Shown here: piece by piece, positions 42,213-49,999 of the stretch
Position numbering within the stretch: the stretch's first letter is position 1
Layout of the letters: each line of letters opens with the position of its first letter
Assembly (NCBI GenBank): GCA_002471575.1
Contig: DKQG01000016.1
Location: forward strand, 1 to 52,631
Source: Alphaproteobacteria bacterium UBA7314
Lineage (GTDB): Bacteria; Pseudomonadota; Alphaproteobacteria; MPNO01; UBA830
Length of the DNA: 52,631 nucleotides
Direction of reading: 5' to 3'
The notes under the pieces: generated by a model
Databases searched by the model: none
Told to the model about the DNA's origin: nothing
Seen by the model: the letters and a program-made list of their open reading frames with translations, nothing else
Translations under genes and position numbers: made by a program

Positions 42213-43271
42213 CTATTCTTCCCGTTCAAGCTGCAGCCGCGCCATGAAGGGCACGAACGGGTGGACGCCCAGCCGGGTGAACGCGTTTTCGTCCATGGCG
42301 ATAAGGGCCGCTGTTTCTTCGGGCGACAAATTAAGGCCTGCCGCGAAAGAGGCACGATTCGCCGAGAAGCGGGCGCGTTCGGCTTCGTCGTTAGCAATCC
42401 GGTGAAGGGCGTCGGTAAGTGTTACGCGTTCCGGGGCGATGGCAGGATAGTGCAGGGGATTGGTATCCCCGTTCTGCGCCGACCACCATGCGAACGTGGC
42501 GTAGTTATGGTGCCAGCTTGGATCGAAGGAGACCATGTCGGGTACGCGTTCACCCAGCATGCCGGCAGCGACAGCCCAGCAACGCAGTTCGATATTGCCC
42601 GTCTTATCCAGCATTCGGTCGTCGAGCGACAGAAGCCAGCGGAGATTCCCGGTGCCGAGTTCGCGCATTAGTTTGAGGTCGAATTTCGTCGCTGGGCTGG
42701 CATAGCGGTCGGTTCCCGGAAAATGGGACAGCCCGCCGCTGGCCACCACGACGGCACGTTTGCCGAGGGCTTTCAGGCCCCGGCCAATGGCCTGGCCAAG
42801 ATGGTAACAGCGTTCGATCCGCGGTTGCGGCGGCACGTATGCGTTCACGTATAGTGGGATAACTGGGAGGTCGATGCCGAGAAACGTCAACGGGATACCG
42901 AAAGCGTAGTCCAGTTTTGCCGTGCTTGAGAACGCGGGGTCGAATTTTTCTTCCTGCAGGTAGCGGAGAAGGTATGTCGATGTCTCGCTGTCGACGTCGA
43001 ACGAGAAATCTGTTCCTGCAAAATGTCCTGTTGCGCTTTCGCCGCGGTGAAGTGCGAAGGACGGTACGCAGTGCAGCAGAAACTGATTGGCGTGGTCGTT
43101 GGCGATAACGATTGCAACATCCGGTTTTAACGCCTCGAGTTGCCGACCGTTTTCGATGGCAAGAGAATTCACCCGTTCGACCGTATCTTTGTCTTCTGTC
43201 GGGGGCAGTGTGAAAAACTGGGGGGCGTGGGCCATGCAGACACCGCCCACAATACCGGTTTCCAAGTTCAT
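42213..43271 (-). CDS. Fused LigB-LigA-type class III extradiol dioxygenase
   Basis: 352 residues. Residues ~1-270 are LigB-like: His in 'MAHAPQFF' (~15), His in 'IANDHANQF' (~60), catalytic His in 'SGGLSHFPG' and Glu in 'GNIELRCWAV'. Residues ~275-352 are a LigA-like helical domain ('FSANRASFAAGLNLSPEETAALIAMDENAFTRLGVHPFVPFMA'), fused as in gallate dioxygenases. First gene of the operon dioxygenase, FAD hydroxylase, CoxL-type, enoyl-CoA hydratase; 105 bases to the next gene. Opens a dihydroxylated ring produced by the hydroxylase. Shorter than DesB (~418 residues). Confidence 0.9.
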   Translation of the reverse strand: MNLETGIVGGVCMAHAPQFFTLPPTEDKDTVERVNSLAIENGRQLEALKPDVAIVIANDHANQFLLHCVPSFALHRGESATGHFAGTDFSFDVDSETSTYLLRYLQEEKFDPAFSSTAKLDYAFGIPLTFLGIDLPVIPLYVNAYVPPQPRIERCYHLGQAIGRGLKALGKRAVVVASGGLSHFPGTDRYASPATKFDLKLMRELGTGNLRWLLSLDDRMLDKTGNIELRCWAVAAGMLGERVPDMVSFDPSWHHNYATFAWWSAQNGDTNPLHYPAIAPERVTLTDALHRIANDEAERARFSANRASFAAGLNLSPEETAALIAMDENAFTRLGVHPFVPFMARLQLEREE

Positions 43272-43905
43272 GTGTTTTTCCGGTGTTGAGGAAACTTAAT
43301 TCGGCCAGAGCCTTGGGGCGGTGTAAAGGCCCTGAAAAACAGCCTTGATATAAATGGCATACAGGATGCCCGTGCGAAGCGTCGGGTTATCTCACAGCGC
43401 GTGAACCATTCCGGGGATACGCATCAGTGTTCTTCACACTCAGCGCGTTTGTGTTTCGAGGATGCGTCTCCACAAATTTAAAAACAAAGTTGGCTCGGTA
43501 AGTGAAAATCCAGAGGGGATTGTGATTTTGAAAAGCCGGGGGCGAGCAAAACATCTAAGTTAGTTCATAAAGTCATTGTCGTCTCTATCTCAGCCATCTT
43601 GGTCTTTTAGGGCATGGGTCCAGCCAACGCTAGGGCTTGGGTCATCACAATTGTTTTGCGGATCTGTGTTTGTCTAACTAGACCTTAGGCGTTTCCTTCA
43701 ACAATGATTTCAAAATGCCGGCTTCACCTTGAAGGATCGATTACCACGCCCGAGGTTCCATCGCCGGCAGTTCACATTATTCTTGGCCTTGGTCTGATCG
43801 GACTGGCCAATAGGAGCCGCTTAAAACCGATTGAGGCCAACCTAGGATGGTTTATAGACATTGCGGCGGCTAGCGTATCCGTTCCGCCACTGTTGTATGT
43901 TTGGG
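43272..43905. other. Intergenic, upstream of the second aromatic operon
   Basis: About 630 bases. It must contain the promoter of the dioxygenase operon. Short open frames exist on both strands but none has a ribosome site or a recognisable family. A plus-strand frame at 43704 encodes a stretch (EVPSPAVHIILGLGLIGLA) that recalls a PEP-CTERM tail but lacks a protein before it. Confidence 0.4.
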
Positions 43906-44664
43906 TTAAGCCTTTATCCGCATATGGCGGCGGGGGTCGTCTTCATAGGCGGTTTCCCGGATATCCCAGCCGTATGACAGAAATGGTAAGGCCACGTCTG
44001 CCAGCTCTGCGACCAGGTCGATCAGCTTTCGGCTTTGCGCCTGCTTGTCGGTGATCTTGCGGCCAACAAGAAAATGCTTCCACTTTATGTAATCTGCGAT
44101 GGAGCTGTCGGCGTGCTGTTGAAATCCTCGCGGCATGGTTTTAAGCGCGCCGCGATGTCGCAGGAAATACTTTCCACGCCGTTTGGTGAAAGGGCCGATC
44201 AGGTCGAGAAACTCATCTGGTTCGTTTGCCATTCGGGTCCGCCACGCGCCGAGAAAATCCTTGTCGAGGGAATAGAAACCTGCCGACAGAAAGCTCTCTC
44301 TCGGTTCGATATGCATGTAAATGATGCCGGGGTCGCCTTTGCTGCCGGAACGTGTCAGGACCGCGCCGCAATGGGTCTTGTAAGGACTCTTGTCCTTGGA
44401 AAAACGCACGTCGCGATAGATTCGAAACATGCCGCGCTTCGGGTCGCCGCGAACGGGAAAGCCCTTCGGTCGCCTATCAAGCGTGAATTCGCCCAACAGG
44501 CACTCCATCGTGAATTTTATCTCAGTGTCGTATGTATCCTTCCGAGCCTTGAACCACGCTCTGTCGTTATTCTTTTTCAGTCCCGTCAGGAATTCAAAGG
44601 CGTCGGGTGAAAACCCCTGAAAATCAGGCCGGATGTCATCTGGAAATTCGAGTGTATGTGCCAT
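43906..44664 (-). CDS. DUF2461 (TIGR02453) family protein
   Basis: 252 residues from MAHTLEFPDD. 'FSPDAFEFLTGLKKNNDRAWFKARKDTYDTEI' (~19-50), 'MFRIYRDVRFSKDKSPYKTHCGAVL' (~81-105) and 'FLSAGFYSLDKDFLGAWRTRM' are diagnostic of this conserved but uncharacterised family. Cytoplasmic, no signal. No functional link to its neighbours is visible. Convergent with nothing; the next gene right is divergent. Confidence 0.9.
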   Translation of the reverse strand: MAHTLEFPDDIRPDFQGFSPDAFEFLTGLKKNNDRAWFKARKDTYDTEIKFTMECLLGEFTLDRRPKGFPVRGDPKRGMFRIYRDVRFSKDKSPYKTHCGAVLTRSGSKGDPGIIYMHIEPRESFLSAGFYSLDKDFLGAWRTRMANEPDEFLDLIGPFTKRRGKYFLRHRGALKTMPRGFQQHADSSIADYIKWKHFLVGRKITDKQAQSRKLIDLVAELADVALPFLSYGWDIRETAYEDDPRRHMRIKA

Positions 44665-44698
44665 GGACACAGTTTACCGGATCGTTGCCGCCGAAAAA

Positions 44699-44740
44699 GC
44701 ATTAGGGGCCGATTAATAAAGCATTAGGGGCCGATTAATA
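44699..44740. repeat. Tandem 22-base direct repeat (two copies)
   Basis: GCATTAGGGGCCGATTAATA occurs twice head-to-tail with a 22-base period, in the spacer between the divergent DUF2461 and xanthine phosphoribosyltransferase genes. Most likely a slippage duplication; it may change promoter spacing. Confidence 0.9.
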
Positions 44741-44825
44741 AGGTGAAATTGAACCGCCGACATTGCGCTGCGCCGCCGCAGGACGTATTGGTTAATCAAG
44801 AACAGAACGCGTCAGGGGGGCCTTC

Positions 44826-45320
44826 ATGGCAGATCAGTTTCAAAAAGCTTTTCCCGTTTCTTGGGACCAGCTTCACAGAGATGCCAAGGCGCTAGCCTGG
44901 CGACTTGCTGAACCCGGCCCTTGGCGGTCGGTCATCGCCGTCACCCGGGGCGGTCTCGTCCCGGCAGCGATCGTCGCCCGTGAACTTGAAGTCAGGCTGA
45001 TCGATACAGTGTGCGTGTCTTCCTATGAGCACCAGGATCAGGGAGAACTGGAAGTTCTGAAACGGGTGTCGGACGAACAGGACGGGGACGGAATGCTGAT
45101 TGTTGATGACTTGGTCGATACCGGCAAAACAGCGAAATTCGTTCGCGAAATGCTTCCCAAGGCCCATTTCGCGACAGTGTACGCGAAACCTGAAGGCCGC
45201 CCGCTGGTCGACAGCTTTATCACTGAGGTCAGCCAAGATACATGGATCTTCTTTCCGTGGGATACCGAACTGCGCTTCGTTGAACCGATCGCGAACATGC
45301 CGTCGGACGAACGGCCATAG
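44826..45320 (+). CDS. gpt: Xanthine (guanine) phosphoribosyltransferase, Gpt type
   Basis: 164 residues, like E. coli Gpt. 'VSWDQLHRDAKALAWRL' (~11-27), 'AVTRGGLVPAAIVARELEVRLIDTVCVSSYEHQDQ' and PRPP-binding loop 'MLIVDDLVDTGKTAKFVREMLPKAHFATVYAKPEGRPLVD', then 'DTWIFFPWD'. It salvages xanthine and guanine. Monocistronic; GGGGG-rich sequence precedes the ATG. Confidence 0.95.
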   Translation: MADQFQKAFPVSWDQLHRDAKALAWRLAEPGPWRSVIAVTRGGLVPAAIVARELEVRLIDTVCVSSYEHQDQGELEVLKRVSDEQDGDGMLIVDDLVDTGKTAKFVREMLPKAHFATVYAKPEGRPLVDSFITEVSQDTWIFFPWDTELRFVEPIANMPSDERP

Positions 45321-45400
45321 TTCCATGCGCTAAGCTCGCCCGAGAGTGCGTATTGCGATAGGCGTTGCCACGCTGATGGCTGCCGACTGCGTTCCAAACG

Positions 45401-45592
45401 TTAGTCTGCTGCTAACACCTCTTCAGCCGTTTTCACGACTAGTTTCAGCTTGGCAATTACGTCGCCGACCTTATCTCCCTTGTCGTTCGTATTGTCCCAG
45501 CCCTGTTCCGCAGTGCGGTCGAATTCCAGGCTACCCATACCTTCGAACAAATGTGGAAAATACGAATTCCGGCAATACTCGTCGTCTGTCAT
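45401..45592 (-). CDS. Small hypothetical protein, possibly truncated N-terminally
   Basis: 63 residues from MTDDEYCRNS. The same frame stays open for about 35 codons upstream and reads plausibly ('EELHEIGDLSNRDVVRLQ') but has no start codon; a short frame beginning MTDQRPIDPP further upstream could be its displaced N-terminus. I do not recognise the family. It is acidic with an amphipathic C-terminal helix 'VIAKLKLVVKTAEEVLA'. May be a frameshifted gene. Confidence 0.45.
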   Translation of the reverse strand: MTDDEYCRNSYFPHLFEGMGSLEFDRTAEQGWDNTNDKGDKVGDVIAKLKLVVKTAEEVLAAD

Positions 45593-45852
45593 GCCCTCCA
45601 GCCCGTCATTTTCCTGAAGGCGAACGACATCACGGTTGGACAGGTCTCCAATTTCGTGGAGTTCTTCACCATCAAGGTCGCCGGTTTCGGAGTGGACACG
45701 TGCCTCTACAGGTCACGTTGGCCGCAAAAGACTGCCGATGCTAGGCGCCGAAACGGCGGATCGATCGGTCGTTGATCTGTCATCTTAGCCCCATGATCAG
45801 AAGACGGGTCGATGCTAAAAAAAGAAGTAGAGGCGTAGTAAACAAGGAGAAT
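45593..45852. other. Intergenic; possible lost N-terminus of the small protein
   Basis: Around 260 bases; only the possible upstream extension described for the small protein is noted here. No terminator found. Confidence 0.3.
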
Positions 45853-46707
45853 TTAAACACCGGGTGCGGTGGCCGTCACGCCGCCGTCAACCACCAAATG
45901 GGTTCCGGTGATGTGGTTTGCCTCGTCGGACGCCAGAAACAGTGACGCATAGGCGACATCGAATCCGGTTCCCATCCGTCCCGACGGGATAATCGCGTCG
46001 CGTGCAGCGCGGTATTCGTCGGCTGTCTTGAAGCCCTTGTATTCGTACGCGGGCCGTCCGTTGACGATCCGCTGGATGAACGGCGTATCGATATACCCAG
46101 GAAGGACGCAGTTCGCTCGGACGTTGGCGGCTGCATATTGCAGCGCGATGTTCTTGGTAAATTCGATCATGGCCCCTTTCGTCATTGAGTATACGGCCGT
46201 CGGCACGCTCAGATGTCGGAGCGCCGCAATCGAAGAAATGTTGACTATGGCGCCGCCGCCATTCTTCTCCATCACCGGAACGACCGCCCGACAGGTAAGC
46301 ATCGCCGTTGTGACGTTGCGGGTGAAGGTTTCGTTCCAGTCTTCGACGGTAATGGTATCCAGCTTCCGTCCGGTGCCCTGGCCGCCGATATTATTGTGTA
46401 AGATATCCACCGTGCCCCAGCGGTCGACGCAGGTGGCAATCATCGTTTCGACTTCGGATTCGTCTGTAACATCTGCTTCCCAGGCCAGGGCGTGGCCGCC
46501 AATATCGTCGATCCTCGCGACGGTTTCCTCGGCGGCAGACAGGCGATTGTCCACGCAAAGCACTTTCGCGCCTTCCTTGGCGTAAACAAATGCCGCAGCC
46601 TTGCCATTGCCCCAGCCGTCGCCGATCGCCCCTGCGCCAGCGACGATGGCTACCTTGCCGGCGACGCGATTGCGGGATTCTGTTTTTTCATTGGGGACGA
46701 TCGTCAT
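45853..46707 (-). CDS. Short-chain dehydrogenase/reductase
   Basis: 284 residues. Cofactor motif 'GAGAIGDGWGNGKAAA' (~25-40) is a variant of TGxxxGxG. 'NNIGG' (~105), 'IVNISSIAALR' (catalytic Ser), 'YSMTKGAM' (Tyr and Lys of the active site) and 'THLVVDGGVTATAPG' complete a classical SDR. The Asp in 'VLCVDNR' indicates preference for NAD. Probably oxidises a cyclic or alkyl alcohol in a catabolic route; substrate unknown. A remnant of a second SDR lies just upstream. Confidence 0.93.
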   Translation of the reverse strand: MTIVPNEKTESRNRVAGKVAIVAGAGAIGDGWGNGKAAAFVYAKEGAKVLCVDNRLSAAEETVARIDDIGGHALAWEADVTDESEVETMIATCVDRWGTVDILHNNIGGQGTGRKLDTITVEDWNETFTRNVTTAMLTCRAVVPVMEKNGGGAIVNISSIAALRHLSVPTAVYSMTKGAMIEFTKNIALQYAAANVRANCVLPGYIDTPFIQRIVNGRPAYEYKGFKTADEYRAARDAIIPSGRMGTGFDVAYASLFLASDEANHITGTHLVVDGGVTATAPGV

Positions 46708-46742
46708 TGTGAACCTCTTGTTTTTTTAGACTGCTTTGAATT

Positions 46743-46823
46743 CTAGTAAGCCGTATGCCCGCTATCAATGTAGATCGTCTTTCCAGTCACATCGTCCGAC
46801 GCGGGGGATAGCAAACTAAATGG
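46743..46823 (-). pseudogene. C-terminal remnant of a second SDR gene
   Basis: About 26 codons on the minus strand ending in a stop, reading 'PFSLLSPASDDVTGKTIYID' then SGHTAY. This matches the universal SDR ending (FLASD..VTGQ-I-VDGG). Nothing SDR-like continues upstream, so only the tail survives, 36 bases upstream of the intact SDR. Confidence 0.72.
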
Positions 46824-47176
46824 GCGAACTTGATATTGATGAGTTGTTTGGCATATCTCAAGTTGCTTTCGATACTAGCGTACCCCGATAGTTCTGGGCA
46901 GCCTCGAGGTCGTTTGCTGCCTGTGATTGTGGCGCCGGGGTGCTTTTTAAATAGGTGCTGGTCGGGGCGAAGGGCCGTATGATTGGGCTTCAGGCGGCTT
47001 CTATAGTTCGCCGAAATATGAATCCGAGGTGCTTTGGTTTCGCGACCCGAGGGTCTCTCAGAGAACGTAAGTGTTTTCTATGATACCGCCCCTTGATTGC
47101 GACCCTGACGTCGCTTGTTCCAATAATCAAGGTAGCTTTCGTGACAGCTAAAGAAGACGAGGACGTCTTGCGAGTA
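46824..47176. other. Intergenic, nothing assigned
   Basis: About 350 bases upstream of the SDR remnant and downstream of bfd. No gene, tRNA or clear terminator is seen; AT content rises toward the right. Confidence 0.4.
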
Positions 47177-47401
47177 TTATGCCGGCTTTGCTAAGGCAGG
47201 TGTGCTGAATAACGGTGCAGGGCCAACCTTTTTGTTTTGAGAAGAATGCGCCGCAATTGCTTGTTCGATCTCGCAGCGGCATTTTCCACAAGCTGGTTCT
47301 GCGCCATAGCAGGTATGGACTTCTGCCCAATGAGTCGCGCCCCCCTTCACCGCGAGATTGACCTGTTTTTGGTTTATGCCCCGACAATTGCAAACCAGCA
47401 T
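47177..47401 (-). CDS. bfd: Bacterioferritin-associated ferredoxin
   Basis: 74 residues. The Bfd [2Fe-2S] ligands are present: CNC at residues 4-6 and 'CGKC' at ~38-41, in the setting 'MLVCNCRGINQKQVNLAV' and 'CYGAEPACGKCRCEIEQAI'. Bfd docks on bacterioferritin and reduces it so stored iron is released. The C-terminal ~25 residues are an extra tail ('QNKKVGPAPLFSTPALAKPA'). Divergent from bfr, sharing the Fur-box region. Confidence 0.93.
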   Translation of the reverse strand: MLVCNCRGINQKQVNLAVKGGATHWAEVHTCYGAEPACGKCRCEIEQAIAAHSSQNKKVGPAPLFSTPALAKPA

Positions 47402-47429
47402 AATTAAGCTCTCTATACCCTGATATCGA

Positions 47430-47459
47430 AGTATCCTTCCAATTAGGAATGATTGTCAA
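47430..47459 (-). promoter_or_regulatory. Promoter of bfd
   Basis: On the minus strand a perfect TTGACA, 18 bases, then GATACT; about 29 bases from the -10 to the bfd ATG. The -35 flank ATCATT resembles half a Fur box. Confidence 0.65.
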
Positions 47460-47483
47460 TAACATTTAGAGGTGCATTATTCT

Positions 47484-47570
47484 TAATGAGAGTGATAATC
47501 ATTACCAAGTAATCTAATGAGAGTGATAATCATTACCAAGTAATCTTAATGAGAGTGATAATCATTACCG
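47484..47570. promoter_or_regulatory. Three tandem Fur boxes between bfd and bfr
   Basis: The string GAGAGTGATAATCATTACC occurs three times (47488-47506, 47519-47537, 47551-47569) within repeats TAATGAGAGTGATAATCATT that step by 31 and 32 bases. Each core TGATAATCATTA matches the classical Fur site (GATAATGATAATCATTATC). The array lies between the two -35 elements and overlaps neither. Confidence 0.88.
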
Positions 47571-47590
47571 AATAAAATTGAAATAATAAC

Positions 47591-47620
47591 TTGCAATCAC
47601 GCGTGATTCTACCATATACT
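47591..47620 (+). promoter_or_regulatory. Promoter of bfr with palindrome in the spacer
   Basis: TTGCAA, 18-base spacer, TATACT, 45 bases before the bfr ATG. The spacer contains the perfect 14-base palindrome AATCACGCGTGATT (47595-47608). Confidence 0.6.
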
Positions 47621-47665
47621 CTACCTGTCCAATATCATTGAGTTTAATGTCAAGAGGATTTACAC

Positions 47666-48148
47666 ATGAAGGGCGACCCGAAGGTCATTGAGCACTTAAA
47701 CATCATCCTTAAAAATGAGTTAACAGCGATAAATCAATACTTTCTGCATGCGAGAATGCTTAAAGATTGGGGTTATTTGCGTCTAGCTGAAAAGGTATAC
47801 CAAGAGTCAATTGGGGAAATGAAGCACGCAGACTATTTAGTCGAGCGTATCCTCACTCTAGATGGCCTGCCTAATTTGCAGGATATGGGTAAACTTAAGA
47901 TTGGCGAAAATGTCCCAGAAATGTTGGAGGCGGACCTTGGTGCAGAAGCCAATAACCAGGCCTGTCTGAAAGATGCGATCGCGGCCTGCGAAAACGCACG
48001 GGATTTCCTATCGCGGCAAGTATTGGAAAATATTTTAGACGATACCGAAGAGCATATTGACTGGATTGAGACGCAGCAAAGCCTGATTGAAGGCGCCGGA
48101 ATACACAACTACCTGCAAGAACAGATGTTTGAATGCGGTGAGGGTTAG
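47666..48148 (+). CDS. bfr: Bacterioferritin
   Basis: 160 residues. Ferroxidase ligands are in place: Glu18 ('LKNELTAINQYFLHARM'), Glu51 and His54 ('GEMKHADYLVERIL'), Glu94-region ('GAEANNQ'), Glu127 and His130 ('DDTEEHIDWIETQ'). Met52 in 'GEMKH' is the haem ligand. Forms a 24-mer iron store. GAGG precedes the ATG by about 9 bases. Together with divergent bfd it forms an iron storage and release pair under Fur-box control. Confidence 0.96.
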   Translation: MKGDPKVIEHLNIILKNELTAINQYFLHARMLKDWGYLRLAEKVYQESIGEMKHADYLVERILTLDGLPNLQDMGKLKIGENVPEMLEADLGAEANNQACLKDAIAACENARDFLSRQVLENILDDTEEHIDWIETQQSLIEGAGIHNYLQEQMFECGEG

Positions 48149-48569
48149 TAATCGTTGGAACGGGCCTCTCTGGAGATACGTTGTGAGATGGGATTAGACC
48201 AGAAGGTGCGGGTATTTTTGTTCCTAGCTTCAACAGAGCCGGGCGATACCGCAACAAGAACTTCTGGACGGCGAACGCGAATGCGTTACCTATGCTCGCG
48301 CCAGGGATCATAAACTACACTACGATTTTGTTACCCGGTCCAAGTTTCACGATCAACGGTATAGCTTGCGAATGATATTCGTTAGTTTTCTCAACGGCAC
48401 CGCCGCATAGCAGGGTGAAGGCGTTTGCCGATCTGAAGGAGGGTGCGGAGTTTCTGAGCTGGAAGCGGGGAAGAGCAAAATAGGGACCGTTAGAAATTAG
48501 CGCGACTTTTGTTCCGCTTTCCCTATTTTCCACTGGTTCCCACTTTTGCCTTGACGCCAATGTTGAAAA
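48149..48569. other. Intergenic between bfr and tRNA-Pro
   Basis: About 420 bases with no credible gene. Open frames on the minus strand here are continuations of frames antisense to the tRNA. No bfr terminator is obvious. Confidence 0.4.
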
Positions 48570-48587
48570 ACCGCAGAAAACTGCGGT
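48570..48587 (+). other. Hairpin directly abutting tRNA-Pro
   Basis: ACCGCAG-AAAA-CTGCGGT, a perfect 7-pair stem ending at the base before the tRNA. Could be a processing or leader structure of the tRNA transcript. Confidence 0.55.
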
Positions 48588-48664
48588 CGGGGCGTAGCGC
48601 AGTCTGGTAGCGCATCTGCTTTGGGAGCAGAGGGTCGGCGGTTCGAATCCGTCCGCCCCGACCA
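48588..48664 (+). tRNA. tRNA-Pro, anticodon UGG
   Basis: 77 bases with encoded CCA. Acceptor stem CGGGGCG/CGCCCCG, D arm GCGC..GCGC, anticodon stem TCTGC/GCAGA around loop TTTGGGA (anticodon TGG), T arm GGCGG-TTCGAAT-CCGTC. All four stems pair perfectly or nearly so. Confidence 0.97.
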
Positions 48665-48700
48665 ATTTTCCTCAATAATAACAACATGTTGAATGTGAAA

Positions 48701-48722
48701 CGGCGAGACCGAAATCTCGCCG
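48701..48722 (+). terminator. Probable terminator after tRNA-Pro
   Basis: CGGCGAGA, loop CCGAAA, TCTCGCCG (8 perfect pairs), 36 bases after the tRNA. The T run is weak (ATTTGCT), so confidence is moderate. Confidence 0.5.
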
Positions 48723-48943
48723 ATTTGCTAGGGGGGCCACCATGGGGGGCGATATAACCCTTTATCAGCGTGGCGCGGTGATATTGAAACGGATGTTTTT
48801 GTTCAGCTCTTCGCGCCCTGAACTCTAGCTTTTGCTGCTTTCGTCTCATCATCGCTGATCTCCGCTCGTTGATGATCAGCAGATAACGAATCCGTAGCTT
48901 ACGCCTGAAATAAATTTAAGCAGAAAGCGCTTTTTGGAAACTG
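48723..48943. other. Intergenic, possible small minus-strand frame
   Basis: About 220 bases. A basic frame starting MMRRKQQKLEFR near 48852 reads into the antisense of the tRNA and is not believable as a gene. Confidence 0.35.
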
Positions 48944-49999
48944 CTAATATGTGCTGCACGATGCGATGAGTTCGCTGCAAACGAAATCAAGACTGTGTTC
49001 GACGGGCCGATCGATCTCTAGCCACTTAATGATCGAAGCTGTCCGCTTGGACATGGCATGTTGGTACAGAGGATCATAGTGGCGAATGAGAACATCTTGA
49101 ACGAACTCGCCCCATTTTTTTTCTTGGACGAAGTTTCTTAATTTCTCCGTGTCGACATCGTTCGATTTTTTATCAAAGAAGGACAACAGGTTTGGGATTG
49201 CTGCTTCCATTAGGAAATGAGGGTCATATTCTCCTAATATGTATTTCACGCGATGTTCGATTTGATTTTCTATTATAAAAATCGGCGCTTCCTTCATCTT
49301 TTTCCATAACGCAACGGGGATGAACAAACGGCCAATCTTGTTACTTTCCGCTTCTGCAAAAATGATTTCCTCGTCGTTGAAGTTTTTGAGTTTCTCGAAA
49401 AGCCTCGTTTCAAATAATTTTTGTGCCGGCTGTTCATGATGCTTATGGGCTCCCAGCAGGCTTCCGCGATGGACGGCAAGTTCTTCCAGGTTAAGAACGC
49501 TGCAACCTTTACATTTTAAGCGATCGAGTATTGCGGTCTTACCCGTTCCGGTTTTTCCGCCGATCAAGACCAATCTGAGCCTTTTTGAAAGCTCTTCGAT
49601 TTCGCTCGTAATCCGCCGTCGATAAGTCCTGTAACCCCCTTCAATTACGCCTGTAGGCCATCCGACCATCGAACATACTTGAGCCATCGATCGCGAACGT
49701 TTTCCTCCCCGAGCGCAGTAAAATATGAATTTTGTAGTATGAGGCTGGTCACAAAAAAACTCGTCCAGGTGTTTTGAAATGTTCTTCGCAACAAAGGCTG
49801 CCCCAATTTTTGATGCCTCAAATGGCGACACTTCTTTGTAAATGGTCCCGATTTTCTGGAACTCCTCGTCGCTCAGCACCGGCAGGTTTATTGCACCTGA
49901 AACATGATCTTCATTGAACTCGGAAGGTGACCTGACATCGATGATAACTTCACCTCGATCAAATTCGAATGATGTAATGTTTTCAATATGTGGCGACAT
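48944..49999 (-). CDS. mnmH: tRNA 2-selenouridine/geranyl-2-thiouridine synthase
   Basis: 351 residues. Rhodanese domain ~5-135 with 'VIIDVRSPSEFNEDHVSGAINLPVL' and the catalytic Cys in 'FYCARGGKRS' (~95). A P-loop domain follows, 'LVLIGGKTGTGKTAILDRL' (~142-160), then 'NLEELAVHRGSLLG' typical of MnmH/SelU. It replaces sulfur with selenium at the wobble 2-thiouridine of tRNAs, using selenophosphate. SelD and selenocysteine genes are not in the window. Codon use is AT-richer than the core. Confidence 0.94.
   Translation of the reverse strand: MSPHIENITSFEFDRGEVIIDVRSPSEFNEDHVSGAINLPVLSDEEFQKIGTIYKEVSPFEASKIGAAFVAKNISKHLDEFFCDQPHTTKFIFYCARGGKRSRSMAQVCSMVGWPTGVIEGGYRTYRRRITSEIEELSKRLRLVLIGGKTGTGKTAILDRLKCKGCSVLNLEELAVHRGSLLGAHKHHEQPAQKLFETRLFEKLKNFNDEEIIFAEAESNKIGRLFIPVALWKKMKEAPIFIIENQIEHRVKYILGEYDPHFLMEAAIPNLLSFFDKKSNDVDTEKLRNFVQEKKWGEFVQDVLIRHYDPLYQHAMSKRTASIIKWLEIDRPVEHSLDFVCSELIASCSTY

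Noticed and set aside
43380..43555. Minus-strand 55-codon frame (MFCSPPAFQNHNP...)
   Set aside because: No ribosome site, no recognisable family, lies in a promoter region; coding not supported.
43704..44054. Plus-strand frame containing EVPSPAVHIILGLGLIGLA, recalling a PEP-CTERM sorting tail
   Set aside because: It starts only a few codons earlier, lacks the preceding secreted protein and the basic stop-proximal end, and then overlaps the DUF2461 gene antisense. No exosortase evidence.
48315..48852. Minus-strand frames reading ADGFEPPTLCSQSRCATRL and GRIRTADPLLPKQMRYQTAL
   Set aside because: These are antisense translations of the tRNA-Pro gene and its flank, a well-known false protein family.
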